The notes under the pieces were generated by a model. It ran no database searches. It was not told where the DNA came from and was given only the letters and a program-made list of their open reading frames with translations. Position numbers and translations under genes: made by a program. Positions 56,765-64,000 of a DNA stretch of 64,000 nucleotides are shown here, piece after piece. This stretch comes from a virus. The DNA lies in the IMG/VR virus record IMGVR_UViG_3300025104_000001, positions 26,768 through 90,767 of that record; one strand, 5' to 3'. Every line of letters starts with the position of its first letter. The stretch's first letter is position 1.

Positions 56765-57411
56765 TATGGATTCCCGAATGGATTGCGCTCGTCAAACTGA
56801 ATAAAATCGTTTGAAAGTTGTTGTAATGGGTCGTTGTCTGCGTTTGTATCATTAGCCACACTGTCATTGTTCAATAGCCCAGCTGTACCTGCATCCAATA
56901 CAGGTTCGCCCGTATTGACCTGTTGATGATTGTACTTGGCTCTTTCGCACTTGATGAAATAATAAACAGGACTTCCCAATGCCTTGAATTGAAAGTCTGA
57001 AATATCAACCTTGGCGATTCTAAAAATGTCATCAGGGCCTAGGTAATCCCAAGCGGGAATATAGATGTAATCGCCTTCCCTTGGTCTATGTCCAAACACC
57101 CCATCAAAACGTCTAACGCCAACCAAGAACGTACAAGTGTTAGGTTGTACCAAACCAAACTTGGCATATAGGTCATAGTTGCCGTAGGGTTGCTCGAAGT
57201 CCTTTAGATACATTTCAATAACAACAGATTGGCCTAGCTTCTCAAATCTGTTTTCGCCAAACAATGAGTCGTAGTTCGCATCATTGACCTGTTCTACCTT
57301 GATGTAATGAACATCTACGCCAGCAAGCTGCACTAACTCTGTTGCAAGTTCGTGATAAAGGTCTTGCTCGTTGTTTGCATTGATGTGCTGAAAATATGGT
57401 GAAACTGCCAT
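56764..57411 (-). CDS. gp14: Neck protein, T4 gp14-like
   Basis: Part of the collar to which gp15-capped tails bind. ELATELVQLAGVDVHYIKVE, SVVIEMYLKDFEQPYGNYDL and EGDYIYIPAWDYLGPDDIFR fit the gp14 family. 215 residues (T4 256). Sits between gp13 and gp15 in the T4 gene order. Confidence 0.9.
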   Translation of the reverse strand: MAVSPYFQHINANNEQDLYHELATELVQLAGVDVHYIKVEQVNDANYDSLFGENRFEKLGQSVVIEMYLKDFEQPYGNYDLYAKFGLVQPNTCTFLVGVRRFDGVFGHRPREGDYIYIPAWDYLGPDDIFRIAKVDISDFQFKALGSPVYYFIKCERAKYNHQQVNTGEPVLDAGTAGLLNNDSVANDTNADNDPLQQLSNDFIQFDERNPFGNP

Positions 57412-57415
57412 TGCT

Positions 57416-58162
57416 CTAGCCCATTATGAAGTCTACTGGTTCTTGGTGTTCTAAGATCATGGATTCTTCTAGTTCTTTGATCTCTGCTTCTGCTTCTTGA
57501 AGTATACCTTCTGCATCAATTGTCACGCCGCCAACCAACTGAACGTTTCGTAGCTTACGAAGGTTGTTACCCCACTGTCTCTTGATTAGAGCAGTGGCAT
57601 ATTTTTTGAGAAAAGGGTCATTCCACACTCGTGGGAATTCGTCGGGGTCGAGAACTCTTGTTGCTTCAACAACAAAAATCTGACCTTCACGAACCGTATT
57701 CCAGTCAATATCAATGAACAGTCTGTCCATATGACGATTAAAGCGAATGTGCTTCGTTTTTCCAGAAACAACGTTCTTCAATGTCTCACGATAAGACATC
57801 GCCATGCTGTATGTTAAAAGACCATCGCCTTTTAGTGCAAAAGGATATGTGCTAGCCATCAATTGCCATTCAATAGAAAATTGGCTTGATCCTTGATATG
57901 ACGTTTCCAAGACTCGCTGAACACCTACGAATGAGTCATCAATCGGGAAGTATTTGTCTTGAATGACTTGAGCTGTTGCTTCGACTGGCACATACATTTG
58001 GATGCTGCCGTCATGGTGATTTCGACCAAAATATTCCAAGGCAGCATCGACCAAATCCTCGACCTGTTGATTGTCTACGTTGATTTGAATAACGGGCGCA
58101 CCCAAACGGCGCAGGCAATACGCTTTGAACTCTTTTCTTGTTTCTGGTTTAGATGCAGACAT
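57416..58162 (-). CDS. gp13: Neck protein, T4 gp13-like
   Basis: TRKEFKAYCLRRLGAPVIQI, VDDQVEDLVDAALEYFGRNH-like sequence near residue 35 and FLKKYATALIKRQWGNNLRK are conserved in gp13, the head-completion neck protein. 248 residues (T4 309). A perfect TATAAATA box lies 25 bp upstream and opens the late operon gp13-14-15-16. Confidence 0.92.
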   Translation of the reverse strand: MSASKPETRKEFKAYCLRRLGAPVIQINVDNQQVEDLVDAALEYFGRNHHDGSIQMYVPVEATAQVIQDKYFPIDDSFVGVQRVLETSYQGSSQFSIEWQLMASTYPFALKGDGLLTYSMAMSYRETLKNVVSGKTKHIRFNRHMDRLFIDIDWNTVREGQIFVVEATRVLDPDEFPRVWNDPFLKKYATALIKRQWGNNLRKLRNVQLVGGVTIDAEGILQEAEAEIKELEESMILEHQEPVDFIMG

Positions 58163-58186
58163 GTTTATCCACCTAGTTGTTTTTAT

Positions 58187-58194
58187 TATTTATA
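58187..58194 (-). promoter_or_regulatory. T4-type late promoter box of gp13
   Basis: TATAAATA on the minus strand, directly beside the 58196-58225 terminator. Confidence 0.85.
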
Positions 58195-58195
58195 G

Positions 58196-58225
58196 GAAAG
58201 AAAGCCCCTCGAGGGGCTTTCTTTC
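58196..58225. terminator. Bidirectional terminator, perfect 30-bp palindrome
   Basis: GAAAGAAAGCCCCTC followed by its exact complement; ends the leftward ligase operon and isolates it from the gp13 late operon. It overlaps the last two bases of the upstream gene. Confidence 0.9.
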
Positions 58226-58541
58226 AAATTTCTGGAGGTTCTTCCGAATAATGAGGCTTTGAAGGCCTGGGCTCAAATGCACTAAGCAACTCTTTATATT
58301 TCTCAAGGTATTGTTCTTGTTCATACCCAAACCTACGGTTCAGGAACAACACCAGATCAGCTTGATTCTTCAAAAACTCTACGGGCGTTTTGCTTTTCAT
58401 AATGCGGCGGATGTAATAGTTCACACCCAACTTAGAGTTCTTCTGTTTGAACAGATTGAAAGCATCCATAACCTTAGGGATACAACCAAATTGTTTGCAA
58501 TGCGCTACTGTCTCGCACTCGTCACAAATTTTCTCGCTCAT
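58224..58541 (-). CDS. Zinc-finger-like hypothetical protein, 105 aa
   Basis: Begins with MSEKICDECETVAHCKQFGC, with four cysteines and one histidine that could bind zinc. The remainder is helical and basic to acidic. It overlaps the ligase stop as ATGA, suggesting a DNA-metabolism partner. No family recognised. Confidence 0.75.
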   Translation of the reverse strand: MSEKICDECETVAHCKQFGCIPKVMDAFNLFKQKNSKLGVNYYIRRIMKSKTPVEFLKNQADLVLFLNRRFGYEQEQYLEKYKELLSAFEPRPSKPHYSEEPPEI

Positions 58542-59896
58542 TTCTCACCCCTCATCGCTTCATCAAAGATTTGAATAATCTTCTCAAGACTATCCGCTTC
58601 GCTCTTATCAAGACGTTCCTCAACAAACCGTGGGAGGAACAGACGCCGAGGACCATTGTCATTGGGCATCAAAGAGTTTGCCCGAACGGTGATGATTTTC
58701 TTGTCAATCCATTCGTCCATCTCTTTGGTGATACGCTCACGGTCCGCATCGCTGAAGCCCGATACATTAGTCTGCACCAAACCATCGGAGCTCTCACAAA
58801 TCAACGAACCAAACCATTTTTCATTTTTGCCGTTGCCTGGATTGAAGCCTCGGACAATCAGATCAACCTCGGCTTCCACCTTCATCTTGATTTGATCCTT
58901 GGACGTACCATCTGCCCAAATTGCTTCGGGGTTCTTGATGACCGTGCCTTCATATCCCATGGCGGTCATTTGAACATAATGTTCAAATGCTTCTTTCAAG
59001 GAGAAGACGATCTTGGTGGGGATGGGAAGGAAGTATTGGCCTTTCAGCTTCTCAACCTTTTTATAACGCTCACGATACGGAACTTCATATTTGCCGCCTG
59101 CTACTGCATTCTCAACAGGCACCTTGTCCCAGATGAAGTAGAACGGTTTCTGGTTCTTCTCAAACGAACCACCCTTGAGAACACTGTTCAAAACACCGTT
59201 GCCGATCTCACGAGGCAAAATCTTCCAACCATCCGGATGTTTTTCTGCCACAAGAAGTTCGCCATGGTAACAATATCCTACATCGGCTACCTTCAAGAAT
59301 TCATCAATGAACGCTTGGAACTCAACATTGGCGAACGTTGTGCCGTTACGACTTGTGATCTTGACTGAGCGATCAGCATAAACGAACACGTTGGCGAACA
59401 TGCCGTCTGCTTTCTCTTGGGAGAAGATTCCGTCTTTCCAATTGAACTTATCAATGTTGCTACCTTTCTGCAAGGAGCAGCGCATGTAAGGATATTCGGG
59501 AATCGTACCAGGGAAAACTCGATTGATTAAACCCACATTGATACCACAACGTAGGTCACCTTTCAGGAGATTTGCTAGAACTTTTGCCTCTTGTTCTAGC
59601 AGTGAAGACATGAGCGATGCGACCTCATCTCGGGCAGCATTACCTGTAATTGCACGGCTTGTTAGACGATCCAGTGTTGCTTCGACTGAGGGCCAAGCAT
59701 CGTTCAAATTCTTAACACCGAAATTCACCACCTCGGGAACCTTCTTGATGCCGTAGACATACTCTGGGCTGTAGGTTCGATTCAGCAGGCGAACAAAGTT
59801 CGGATACTTCTCGCCAAACTCTTTCAGCTTAGCTTCCTTGAACAAACGAGAACCGTCGCTGTTCAAAATTTCAATAAGGGTTGCAAATGTGGTCAT
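58538..59896 (-). CDS. gp30: ATP-dependent DNA ligase, T4 gp30-like
   Basis: Joins Okazaki fragments. Adenylation site EKADG (KxDG, K about residue 159), RNGTTF as motif Ia/III region, GELLV, EGTVIKNP (motif IV) and IKMKVEAEVDLIV (motif V, KxK). 452 residues (T4 487). The ATG overlaps the stop of the upstream pseudogene (TAATG). Confidence 0.95.
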   Translation of the reverse strand: MTTFATLIEILNSDGSRLFKEAKLKEFGEKYPNFVRLLNRTYSPEYVYGIKKVPEVVNFGVKNLNDAWPSVEATLDRLTSRAITGNAARDEVASLMSSLLEQEAKVLANLLKGDLRCGINVGLINRVFPGTIPEYPYMRCSLQKGSNIDKFNWKDGIFSQEKADGMFANVFVYADRSVKITSRNGTTFANVEFQAFIDEFLKVADVGYCYHGELLVAEKHPDGWKILPREIGNGVLNSVLKGGSFEKNQKPFYFIWDKVPVENAVAGGKYEVPYRERYKKVEKLKGQYFLPIPTKIVFSLKEAFEHYVQMTAMGYEGTVIKNPEAIWADGTSKDQIKMKVEAEVDLIVRGFNPGNGKNEKWFGSLICESSDGLVQTNVSGFSDADRERITKEMDEWIDKKIITVRANSLMPNDNGPRRLFLPRFVEERLDKSEADSLEKIIQIFDEAMRGEK

Positions 59897-60180
59897 TAAA
59901 ACTCCAGTGCTTCAAACTCTTCTTGGGTAATTCCGGAATATGTGTACTCGGTACTATTTGGTCCGTAGGACTCGGTAATTCGCCATTTCACTTTACCATC
60001 AGATCCTTTTTGACCGATTCAGCGCCGATAACCAGCGTCTGACATACCAGCAAACAAATCTTCGCTTTCGTAATTATCAGCCGCCCAATTATCCATACGG
60101 ACAATCTTCGGCTTAATTTAGTTGTCTTTAACTGCTACTTTTGAGTAGAATTTTTCAAAAGCGATGTTTTGTTTGTTCAT
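59896..60180 (-). pseudogene. Small gene with two in-frame stop codons
   Basis: ATG 60180 opens MNKQNIAFEKFYSKVAVKDN, then TAA at codon 21, IKPKIVRMDNWAADNYESED with LFAGMSDAGYRR, TGA at codon 54, and IGQKGSDGKVKWRITESYGP to a TAA that overlaps the ligase ATG. No frameshift is needed: the reading frame, stop overlap and protein-like sequence persist over 95 codons. C-to-T changes (CAA to TAA, CGA to TGA) would explain both stops. Either a recent pseudogene or stop-codon readthrough. Confidence 0.65.
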
Positions 60181-60237
60181 GATGTTCCTTCCTTGTTGAT
60201 TCAATTTTAAGACAAGACGCACGAGGCGTCTTGTCCT

Positions 60238-60462
60238 TTATTCAACAATCTTGCAGTAGTGACACTGAAAAGAGAAGTAGTCTTTTTCGTAGGTCGTGTC
60301 TGAGCCATGATATCCATATTGAACCCACCAGAGTTCTTCTGTTTTCACAATGTTTCGAATGACAACAACGTCGCCTTTGGAACCATAGGCAGCAGTCCAA
60401 CGAGAACCAACCTCAAGATCTTCCTTTTTTGAAAATGTGTCGGACAACCGCTTTATGCCCAT
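60238..60462 (-). CDS. Hypothetical protein, 74 aa (5' end possibly frameshifted)
   Basis: Encodes EDLEVGSRWTAAYGSKGDVV and a C-terminal CHYC pair. ATG 60462 has no ribosome site. A better start, ATG 60481 with AAGGAG six bases upstream and a promoter just before it, opens METEIINGHKAVVRHIF but hits a stop at 60413. Removing one A from the six-A run (60425-60430) would join the two frames. So the true gene may be 60238-60481 with a single-base insertion. Confidence 0.6.
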   Translation of the reverse strand: MGIKRLSDTFSKKEDLEVGSRWTAAYGSKGDVVVIRNIVKTEELWWVQYGYHGSDTTYEKDYFSFQCHYCKIVE

Positions 60463-60507
60463 TAATGATTTCAGTTTCCATGATATGCTCCTTGTCCCTA
60501 TGCCTCA

Positions 60508-60535
60508 ATTATAGCATAGAACAAGGAGTTGTCTA
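60508..60535 (-). promoter_or_regulatory. Early-type sigma-70 promoter
   Basis: Minus strand TAGACA (60535-60530), 16-bp spacer, TATAAT (60513-60508), followed by TGAGGCAT. Drives the 60481/60462 gene and probably the ligase operon. Confidence 0.85.
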
Positions 60536-60540
60536 GAACT

Positions 60541-61968
60541 TTATTCTACCTTGATGCCTGAGAACCTTGGCTTGTTGCCTACACCCAAAGCTGGCTTCTT
60601 GAACTTGATTTCCCCTGTATCTTGGTCAATCTCCTCATCTTTACGCTTAGGACTTCCGTTTGAAACGGGTCGTGTCTTTGTCATCTGAACCTCAGACTCT
60701 GCATCAAACAACCTCATCTTCGAGCGATCAATACCTACAACGAAACGGAGCTTGCTTGCCATGTCTGAAAAGCGATTCTTCAACTGTTTGAACATGACAA
60801 CATTCTGCTCGTCTAGTTCTTCAGTACGAATCATAGCCAAAAGGATATCGGCGGTCATGGCTAGGCCATGGCTGTCTGAAATTTCCTTCAGACCAACATC
60901 TGTCGTATCCGTGCCCTCACGATTCAACTGAGTAGCTGAAACAATAGGCAGATTGTACTCAATAGCCAGACCACGTAGTTCTTCACAAATGGCCTTGACA
61001 TATTGATAAGAGTTCACCATGCCTGCCTTGAATCGGCTTGAAGAACAGATGTTGATGTAGTCAACGTAGATGATGTCTGGCACGAAGTCTTTCTTCAACT
61101 TCAGCTCATTGATGAGCGCCCTGAATTGCGTAACACCCGCACTAGCGGTGGGGTACTCTTTGACAATCAAGCGACCCTTACAGCCATCCAATGCCTTGTT
61201 CAACCGACGTCTGTATTCTTGCAATGACAGATTAGGTAGATCTTGAATCCTCATGTTCAAGATGTTAGCGTCAATGCGCTCCGAGATACGTTCTTCTGCC
61301 ATTTCCATGGTGATATAAAGGACGTTCTTGTCTGCTAAGAGGTTCCGTGCCGCACAATGACAAAGGAACAGAGATTTACCAGCACCAGTTGATGCTGATA
61401 CAACTGCAAGAGTTTTCCGAGGCAAACCTCCGTTTGTGATTTCGTTCAGTGCTTCAATGTCAAAAGGAATCTTGTATTCATTGATTTGATGCAACATTTT
61501 GTAGCGTTGCTCAATCATGGTCATGAAGTCGTGACCGATGTTGGTATCAAATGACACCGATAGAGCATTCTTCAAAATGTCCGGGATCTGGCCTACGTCC
61601 GCCTTATCGTCCTCTATCATTGCAGCGGCGTCTACAATGGCATTGAACAGTGCCTTGTCCTTGCAGAACTTTTCCGTATGCTCAACAAGCCAATCAATCG
61701 AGGGCGCTTTGCTACGCTTTGTCAGTCTATTGACAAGATCAACCGCAGTCTCATAGTCTGATTGTTTTAGTCCTTTCGTGTCCTTGATTTCAATACGTAG
61801 CTCATCTTGAGTAGGTGCCTTGTTGTACTTGGAAACGAACTCTGAGATTTTTGTGAAGACGATAGAATGGGCGTTCTCGCCAAAATACTCATCCTTCAAA
61901 AAAGGGAGAACCCTTCGCATATACTCATCATTGTGCAACAGGTTCTCCAAGATTACTTCTTCTATCAT
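60541..61968 (-). CDS. gp41: Replicative DNA helicase, T4 gp41 (DnaB family)
   Basis: Hexameric 5'-3' helicase of the replication fork, working with primase gp61 and loader gp59. Walker A SASTGAGKS near residue 190, YITMEMAEERISERIDANIL, Walker B IIYVDYINIC and IVSATQLNREGTDT (H4) are intact. 475 residues, same as T4. No intein is present here although gp41 is a common intein site. The C-terminal 45 residues are a polar tail. Confidence 0.95.
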   Translation of the reverse strand: MIEEVILENLLHNDEYMRRVLPFLKDEYFGENAHSIVFTKISEFVSKYNKAPTQDELRIEIKDTKGLKQSDYETAVDLVNRLTKRSKAPSIDWLVEHTEKFCKDKALFNAIVDAAAMIEDDKADVGQIPDILKNALSVSFDTNIGHDFMTMIEQRYKMLHQINEYKIPFDIEALNEITNGGLPRKTLAVVSASTGAGKSLFLCHCAARNLLADKNVLYITMEMAEERISERIDANILNMRIQDLPNLSLQEYRRRLNKALDGCKGRLIVKEYPTASAGVTQFRALINELKLKKDFVPDIIYVDYINICSSSRFKAGMVNSYQYVKAICEELRGLAIEYNLPIVSATQLNREGTDTTDVGLKEISDSHGLAMTADILLAMIRTEELDEQNVVMFKQLKNRFSDMASKLRFVVGIDRSKMRLFDAESEVQMTKTRPVSNGSPKRKDEEIDQDTGEIKFKKPALGVGNKPRFSGIKVE

Positions 61969-61991
61969 TTATTCTCCTAGACCAAAGGACA

Positions 61992-62020
61992 ATTATATCA
62001 GGAATCATCTTGTTTGTCAA
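61992..62020 (-). promoter_or_regulatory. Consensus sigma-70 promoter of gp41
   Basis: Minus strand TTGACA (62020-62015), 17-bp spacer, TATAAT (61997-61992): a perfect consensus, within the end of the upstream gene. Confidence 0.88.
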
Positions 62021-62339
62021 ATTCTTTCAGACGTTCCATAGCTAGTAAATAATTGATGAGATTACCCACGATAACGTTCAGTTCATCCGACTCCACGTTC
62101 TGTTTGTCCTTGTTCACTGCGGTGTAGTCAATCTCAAGCTGCGAACCTTTCACCTCGACACTACGGAGAATGATGATATGGTCCTTGAAGTCACCATCCT
62201 GAAGCACAACGGCTCCGATGATTTTCTTCTCGTCCATCATGCGAGCTTCTTCATCGCTCTCCACAGGGATCGAATAAAAAGAAGGCACAACCTTCCTCAA
62301 ATCTTGGATAATTGCATAGACATCATTTTTCGTCTGCAT
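61998..62339 (-). CDS. Hypothetical protein downstream of uvsX, 113 aa
   Basis: MQTKNDVYAIIQDLRKVVPS, with an acidic, mixed alpha/beta body (IIGAVVLQDGDFKDHIIILR). I start at ATG 62339 (GGAG six bases upstream); longer starts at 62351 and 62357 lie deeper in uvsX. It overlaps the uvsX-C end by 17 bp. The function is unknown. Confidence 0.65.
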   Translation of the reverse strand: MQTKNDVYAIIQDLRKVVPSFYSIPVESDEEARMMDEKKIIGAVVLQDGDFKDHIIILRSVEVKGSQLEIDYTAVNKDKQNVESDELNVIVGNLINYLLAMERLKEFDKQDDS

Positions 62340-62859
62340 CGGCTTCTCCATGTTCATCAGACATGATGGATTCGTTCATCACCAATTGGTATTTCTTACA
62401 GATGAAGTCCTTGAACTTCTGGTTCTTCAGGATGTCTTCCCAAAATTCTGCCGTGTTTGTTTCCTTGGCACGATACTTGCCTTCAACCAATTCGCCCGTA
62501 TCAGGATCAACCTTCTGATACCAACCCATACTTGGCTTAGTAACGAAGCCTCCCTCAAGGGCAAGGTCTAGCAAACCCGACCAACGGGTAATGCCCCCGT
62601 CAAACATAACAGTCAAAGGAATCTTGGACTTCTCTTTGACGCGACGAGACTTCTCGATGTTGATGGTGAAAGTATAACCTGCAACGTCCGTGCCATCTTT
62701 CTCTTGAGAACGACCAATGATCCAGATGTCGTTTGCAGAATAGTATCCACCGGTATTATGAGTTATGAGACCATTTTCAAGGATGTAGTGTTCGACCTCA
62801 TCAACTGAAATATCAAAGACGGGAACGTTACCGATTGATTTCTTGCTTACCAATTTCAT
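62323..62859 (-). CDS. uvsX: UvsX C-terminal part fused to a split-intein C-fragment
   Basis: Residues 1-35 are an intein C-fragment: VFDISVDEVEHYILENGLIT ends in His34-Asn35, the blocks F and G of the Hint fold. Thr36 is the +1 extein residue, and from there the sequence is the RecA-type UvsX C-terminus (GGYYSANDIWIIGRSQ, FTINIEKSRRVKEKSK, TVMFDGGITRWSGLLDLALE). The junction aligns with T4 UvsX MGGG/TGPMYSAD, in the DNA-binding loop L2. The gene has its own ATG and AAGGAA site, so it is translated separately; only protein trans-splicing with the upstream part would give full UvsX. The acidic C-tail is kept. Confidence 0.9.
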   Translation of the reverse strand: MKLVSKKSIGNVPVFDISVDEVEHYILENGLITHNTGGYYSANDIWIIGRSQEKDGTDVAGYTFTINIEKSRRVKEKSKIPLTVMFDGGITRWSGLLDLALEGGFVTKPSMGWYQKVDPDTGELVEGKYRAKETNTAEFWEDILKNQKFKDFICKKYQLVMNESIMSDEHGEADADEK

Positions 62860-63851
62860 TCATTATTTCCTTTGCAATTTGCTTAACATAATTTGTGGGG
62901 TCTTTAGCATGCTTTTCAAATTGCACTCTAAAAAACCTTATACCCTAATCCTTCCATGAATTCTTGTTTCACTGCGTCTCTACGCTTTGCTTCTTCCGAT
63001 CTATGCCAAAATTCGCTATCATATTCTATAACAATTTTCAGAGCCGTGTCTACAAAGTCATATTTTACATACCCCAATCCTTTGATGAATTTACCAAATT
63101 CTCTTTCACCGTAATGAGGTTTAACGAATTGAATTTCCTCACACAAGCTATCAAAAAATCTAACCGATGATTTTGAGCAATATGCATAACGAGAGGACAT
63201 AAATTCGGCATACTCGTCTTCAGTTTTACCTTGACTAATCCAATACTCTACACACCATGGTTGATGTTTTCTTCGCTCTTCGGCTGAATACTTTTGAGCA
63301 TATTTGTTGCCATTGCTTGTTTGAAGTGCTGTTACCTTTTCAGCGGCTTCTTCTTCTGAAAGACCACGAGCAATCCAGTAATTCTTATTCCAGCGTGATA
63401 CGGATGAACCATTTGATTTGACTTTTTGATGAAATTTGATTGCGTTCTGAGATTGGGTCTCTTTTACCTTTACAATGGCCTCATCTTTAGTGTAGCCTCG
63501 CTTAACCCAATATTCCACACACCTCGGAGAATTTTCTTTTTGAATTTCACTTGTGAAGCGTCTTGCTTCATCTTCAGAATAACCCCGGACCAACCAATAT
63601 GTTTTGCTTCGTCTAGACCCGCCCAGTTTTCCACTTGGATTAACTATTGACTTTATTATTTTGTAAATTTCCACCATTCCCCTTAGTTCGTTTCCGTGCG
63701 CAAGCAATTTTGAAACGATAATGGGGTTTTTGAGGTTTAGGTCTTTATCAAAAGCAGAATATATCATCAGCATTTCTTCATCTGATGGCTGTTTGTTAAG
63801 GTCAAGTGAAGGGAAATTTTTCTTGTACCATTCTATCGTTTGTTTTTTCAT
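62828..63851 (-). pseudogene. Homing endonuclease between the split-intein halves (single-base frameshift near its 3' end)
   Basis: ATG 63851 with AGGAGG upstream. Four repeats of about 40-50 residues (YWLVRGYSEDEA, YWVKRGYTKDEA, YWIARGLSEEEA, YWISQGKTEDEY) form a likely DNA-binding region, followed by a Vsr-like/EDxHD nuclease domain (FVDTALKIVIEYDSEFWHRS, RRDAVKQEFMEGLGYKV). The frame stops at 62928 within a six-T run. In the neighbouring frame the domain continues (FRVQFEKHAKDPTNYVKQIA) to TAA 62828, overlapping the IntC start. The intact frame would be 307 aa, or about 340 aa with the repaired end. It matches the endonuclease type found with other split inteins. Confidence 0.8.
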
Positions 63852-63909
63852 ATGTGCCTCCTGAATGTACTTTTATATAAAAACTGTTTTTTCAGGAGGC
63901 ACTGGCCTG

Positions 63910-64000
63910 TTAGTGACGGATAAACTCCATATCGTAAGTGAGGTCCTTTGCCATCACCCACTTCTCCGAGCCGTCACCCATTCTAACAAGAAACGGATGT
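63910..64000 (-). CDS. uvsX: End of UvsX N-part with split-intein N-fragment (rest outside window)
   Basis: The last 29 residues before the TAA at 63912-63910 are visible: HPFLVRMGDGSEKWVMAKDL then TYDMEFIRH. This is intein block B (xHPxLV...W..A.DL) and its short tail, as at the end of natural IntN fragments. The start of the gene, and hence the N-terminal extein, lies beyond base 64000. The stop codon followed by a separate gene shows that the intein is physically split. Confidence 0.8.
   Translation of the reverse strand, partial: HPFLVRMGDGSEKWVMAKDLTYDMEFIRH

Noticed and set aside
58571-59368. 265-codon open frame on the plus strand
   Set aside because: Antisense to the well-supported DNA ligase gene, with no recognisable protein features.

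Overview
The window is 64 kb of the genome of a large T4-like (Tevenvirinae-related) myovirus. The evidence is a nearly complete set of T4-type replication, recombination, late-transcription, neck and baseplate genes: gp41, gp61, gp59, gp32, gp45, gp46/47, UvsX, gp30, RNase H, PseT, gp55, gp33, gp4, gp5, gp27, gp53, gp48, gp25, gp6, gp26 and gp13-16. It also has eight tRNA genes, T4-style TATAAATA late promoters and densely packed, overlapping operons. No bacterial housekeeping gene is present. The host cannot be named with certainty. A GC-rich Ea22-like island and several small proteins of a type common in Burkholderiales phages hint at a Gram-negative betaproteobacterium, and the Rz/Rz1 spanin pair supports a host with an outer membrane.

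Layout. 1-5.7 kb (minus): partial thyX, a DUF2828/von Willebrand-A protein, small membrane and hypothetical genes, and a GC-rich island. 5.7-8.6 kb (minus): tRNA cluster with tRNA remnants and a decayed homing-endonuclease gene, dCMP deaminase, and an aberrant tRNA-Arg. 8.6-13 kb (minus): RuvC-like nuclease, primase gp61, conserved T4-like hypotheticals, nucleotidyltransferase. 13.2-22 kb (plus): gp55 sigma, gp47, gp46, a ClpP-like protease, the gp45 clamp, then a five-gene overlapping cassette (DpdA, HAD, phosphoribosyltransferase, QueC, glycosyltransferase) that predicts 7-deazaguanine-type DNA hypermodification. 22-31.5 kb (plus): small early genes, tRNA-Met, PseT, RecB-like nuclease, SleB-like hydrolase, gp33, gp59, gp32, a broken homing endonuclease and RNase H. 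31.5-45.4 kb (minus): giant adhesin-like tail protein, other tail proteins, PAAR, gp5, gp27, gp53, gp48. 45.4-55.6 kb (plus): gp4, tube/initiator protein, gp26 with a probable -1 frameshift extension, tape measure, lysis cassette, PhoH, gp25, gp6 and a further wedge protein. 55.6-64 kb (minus): gp16, gp15, gp14, gp13, DNA ligase, a pseudogene with two stop codons, gp41, UvsX.

The most striking element is at the right end. uvsX is physically broken. Its N-terminal part ends in an intein N-fragment with its own stop codon, a homing-endonuclease gene follows, and a separate gene then begins with a 35-residue intein C-fragment joined to the UvsX C-terminus at Thr+1. This is a split intein in the phage recombinase, in the fractured-gene arrangement, and UvsX would have to be made by protein trans-splicing.

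Regulation is readable from the sequence. Early promoters follow CTAGACA-N16-18-TATAAT, often followed by an AGGCAT-like start region. Late genes have (T/A/C)ATAAATA boxes, matching the encoded gp55, gp33 and gp45 late-transcription apparatus. An 85-bp element is duplicated upstream of gp55 and of the tail-tube-like gene. Several accessory genes, including all three homing endonucleases, carry apparent single-base frameshifts, while the core genes are intact.
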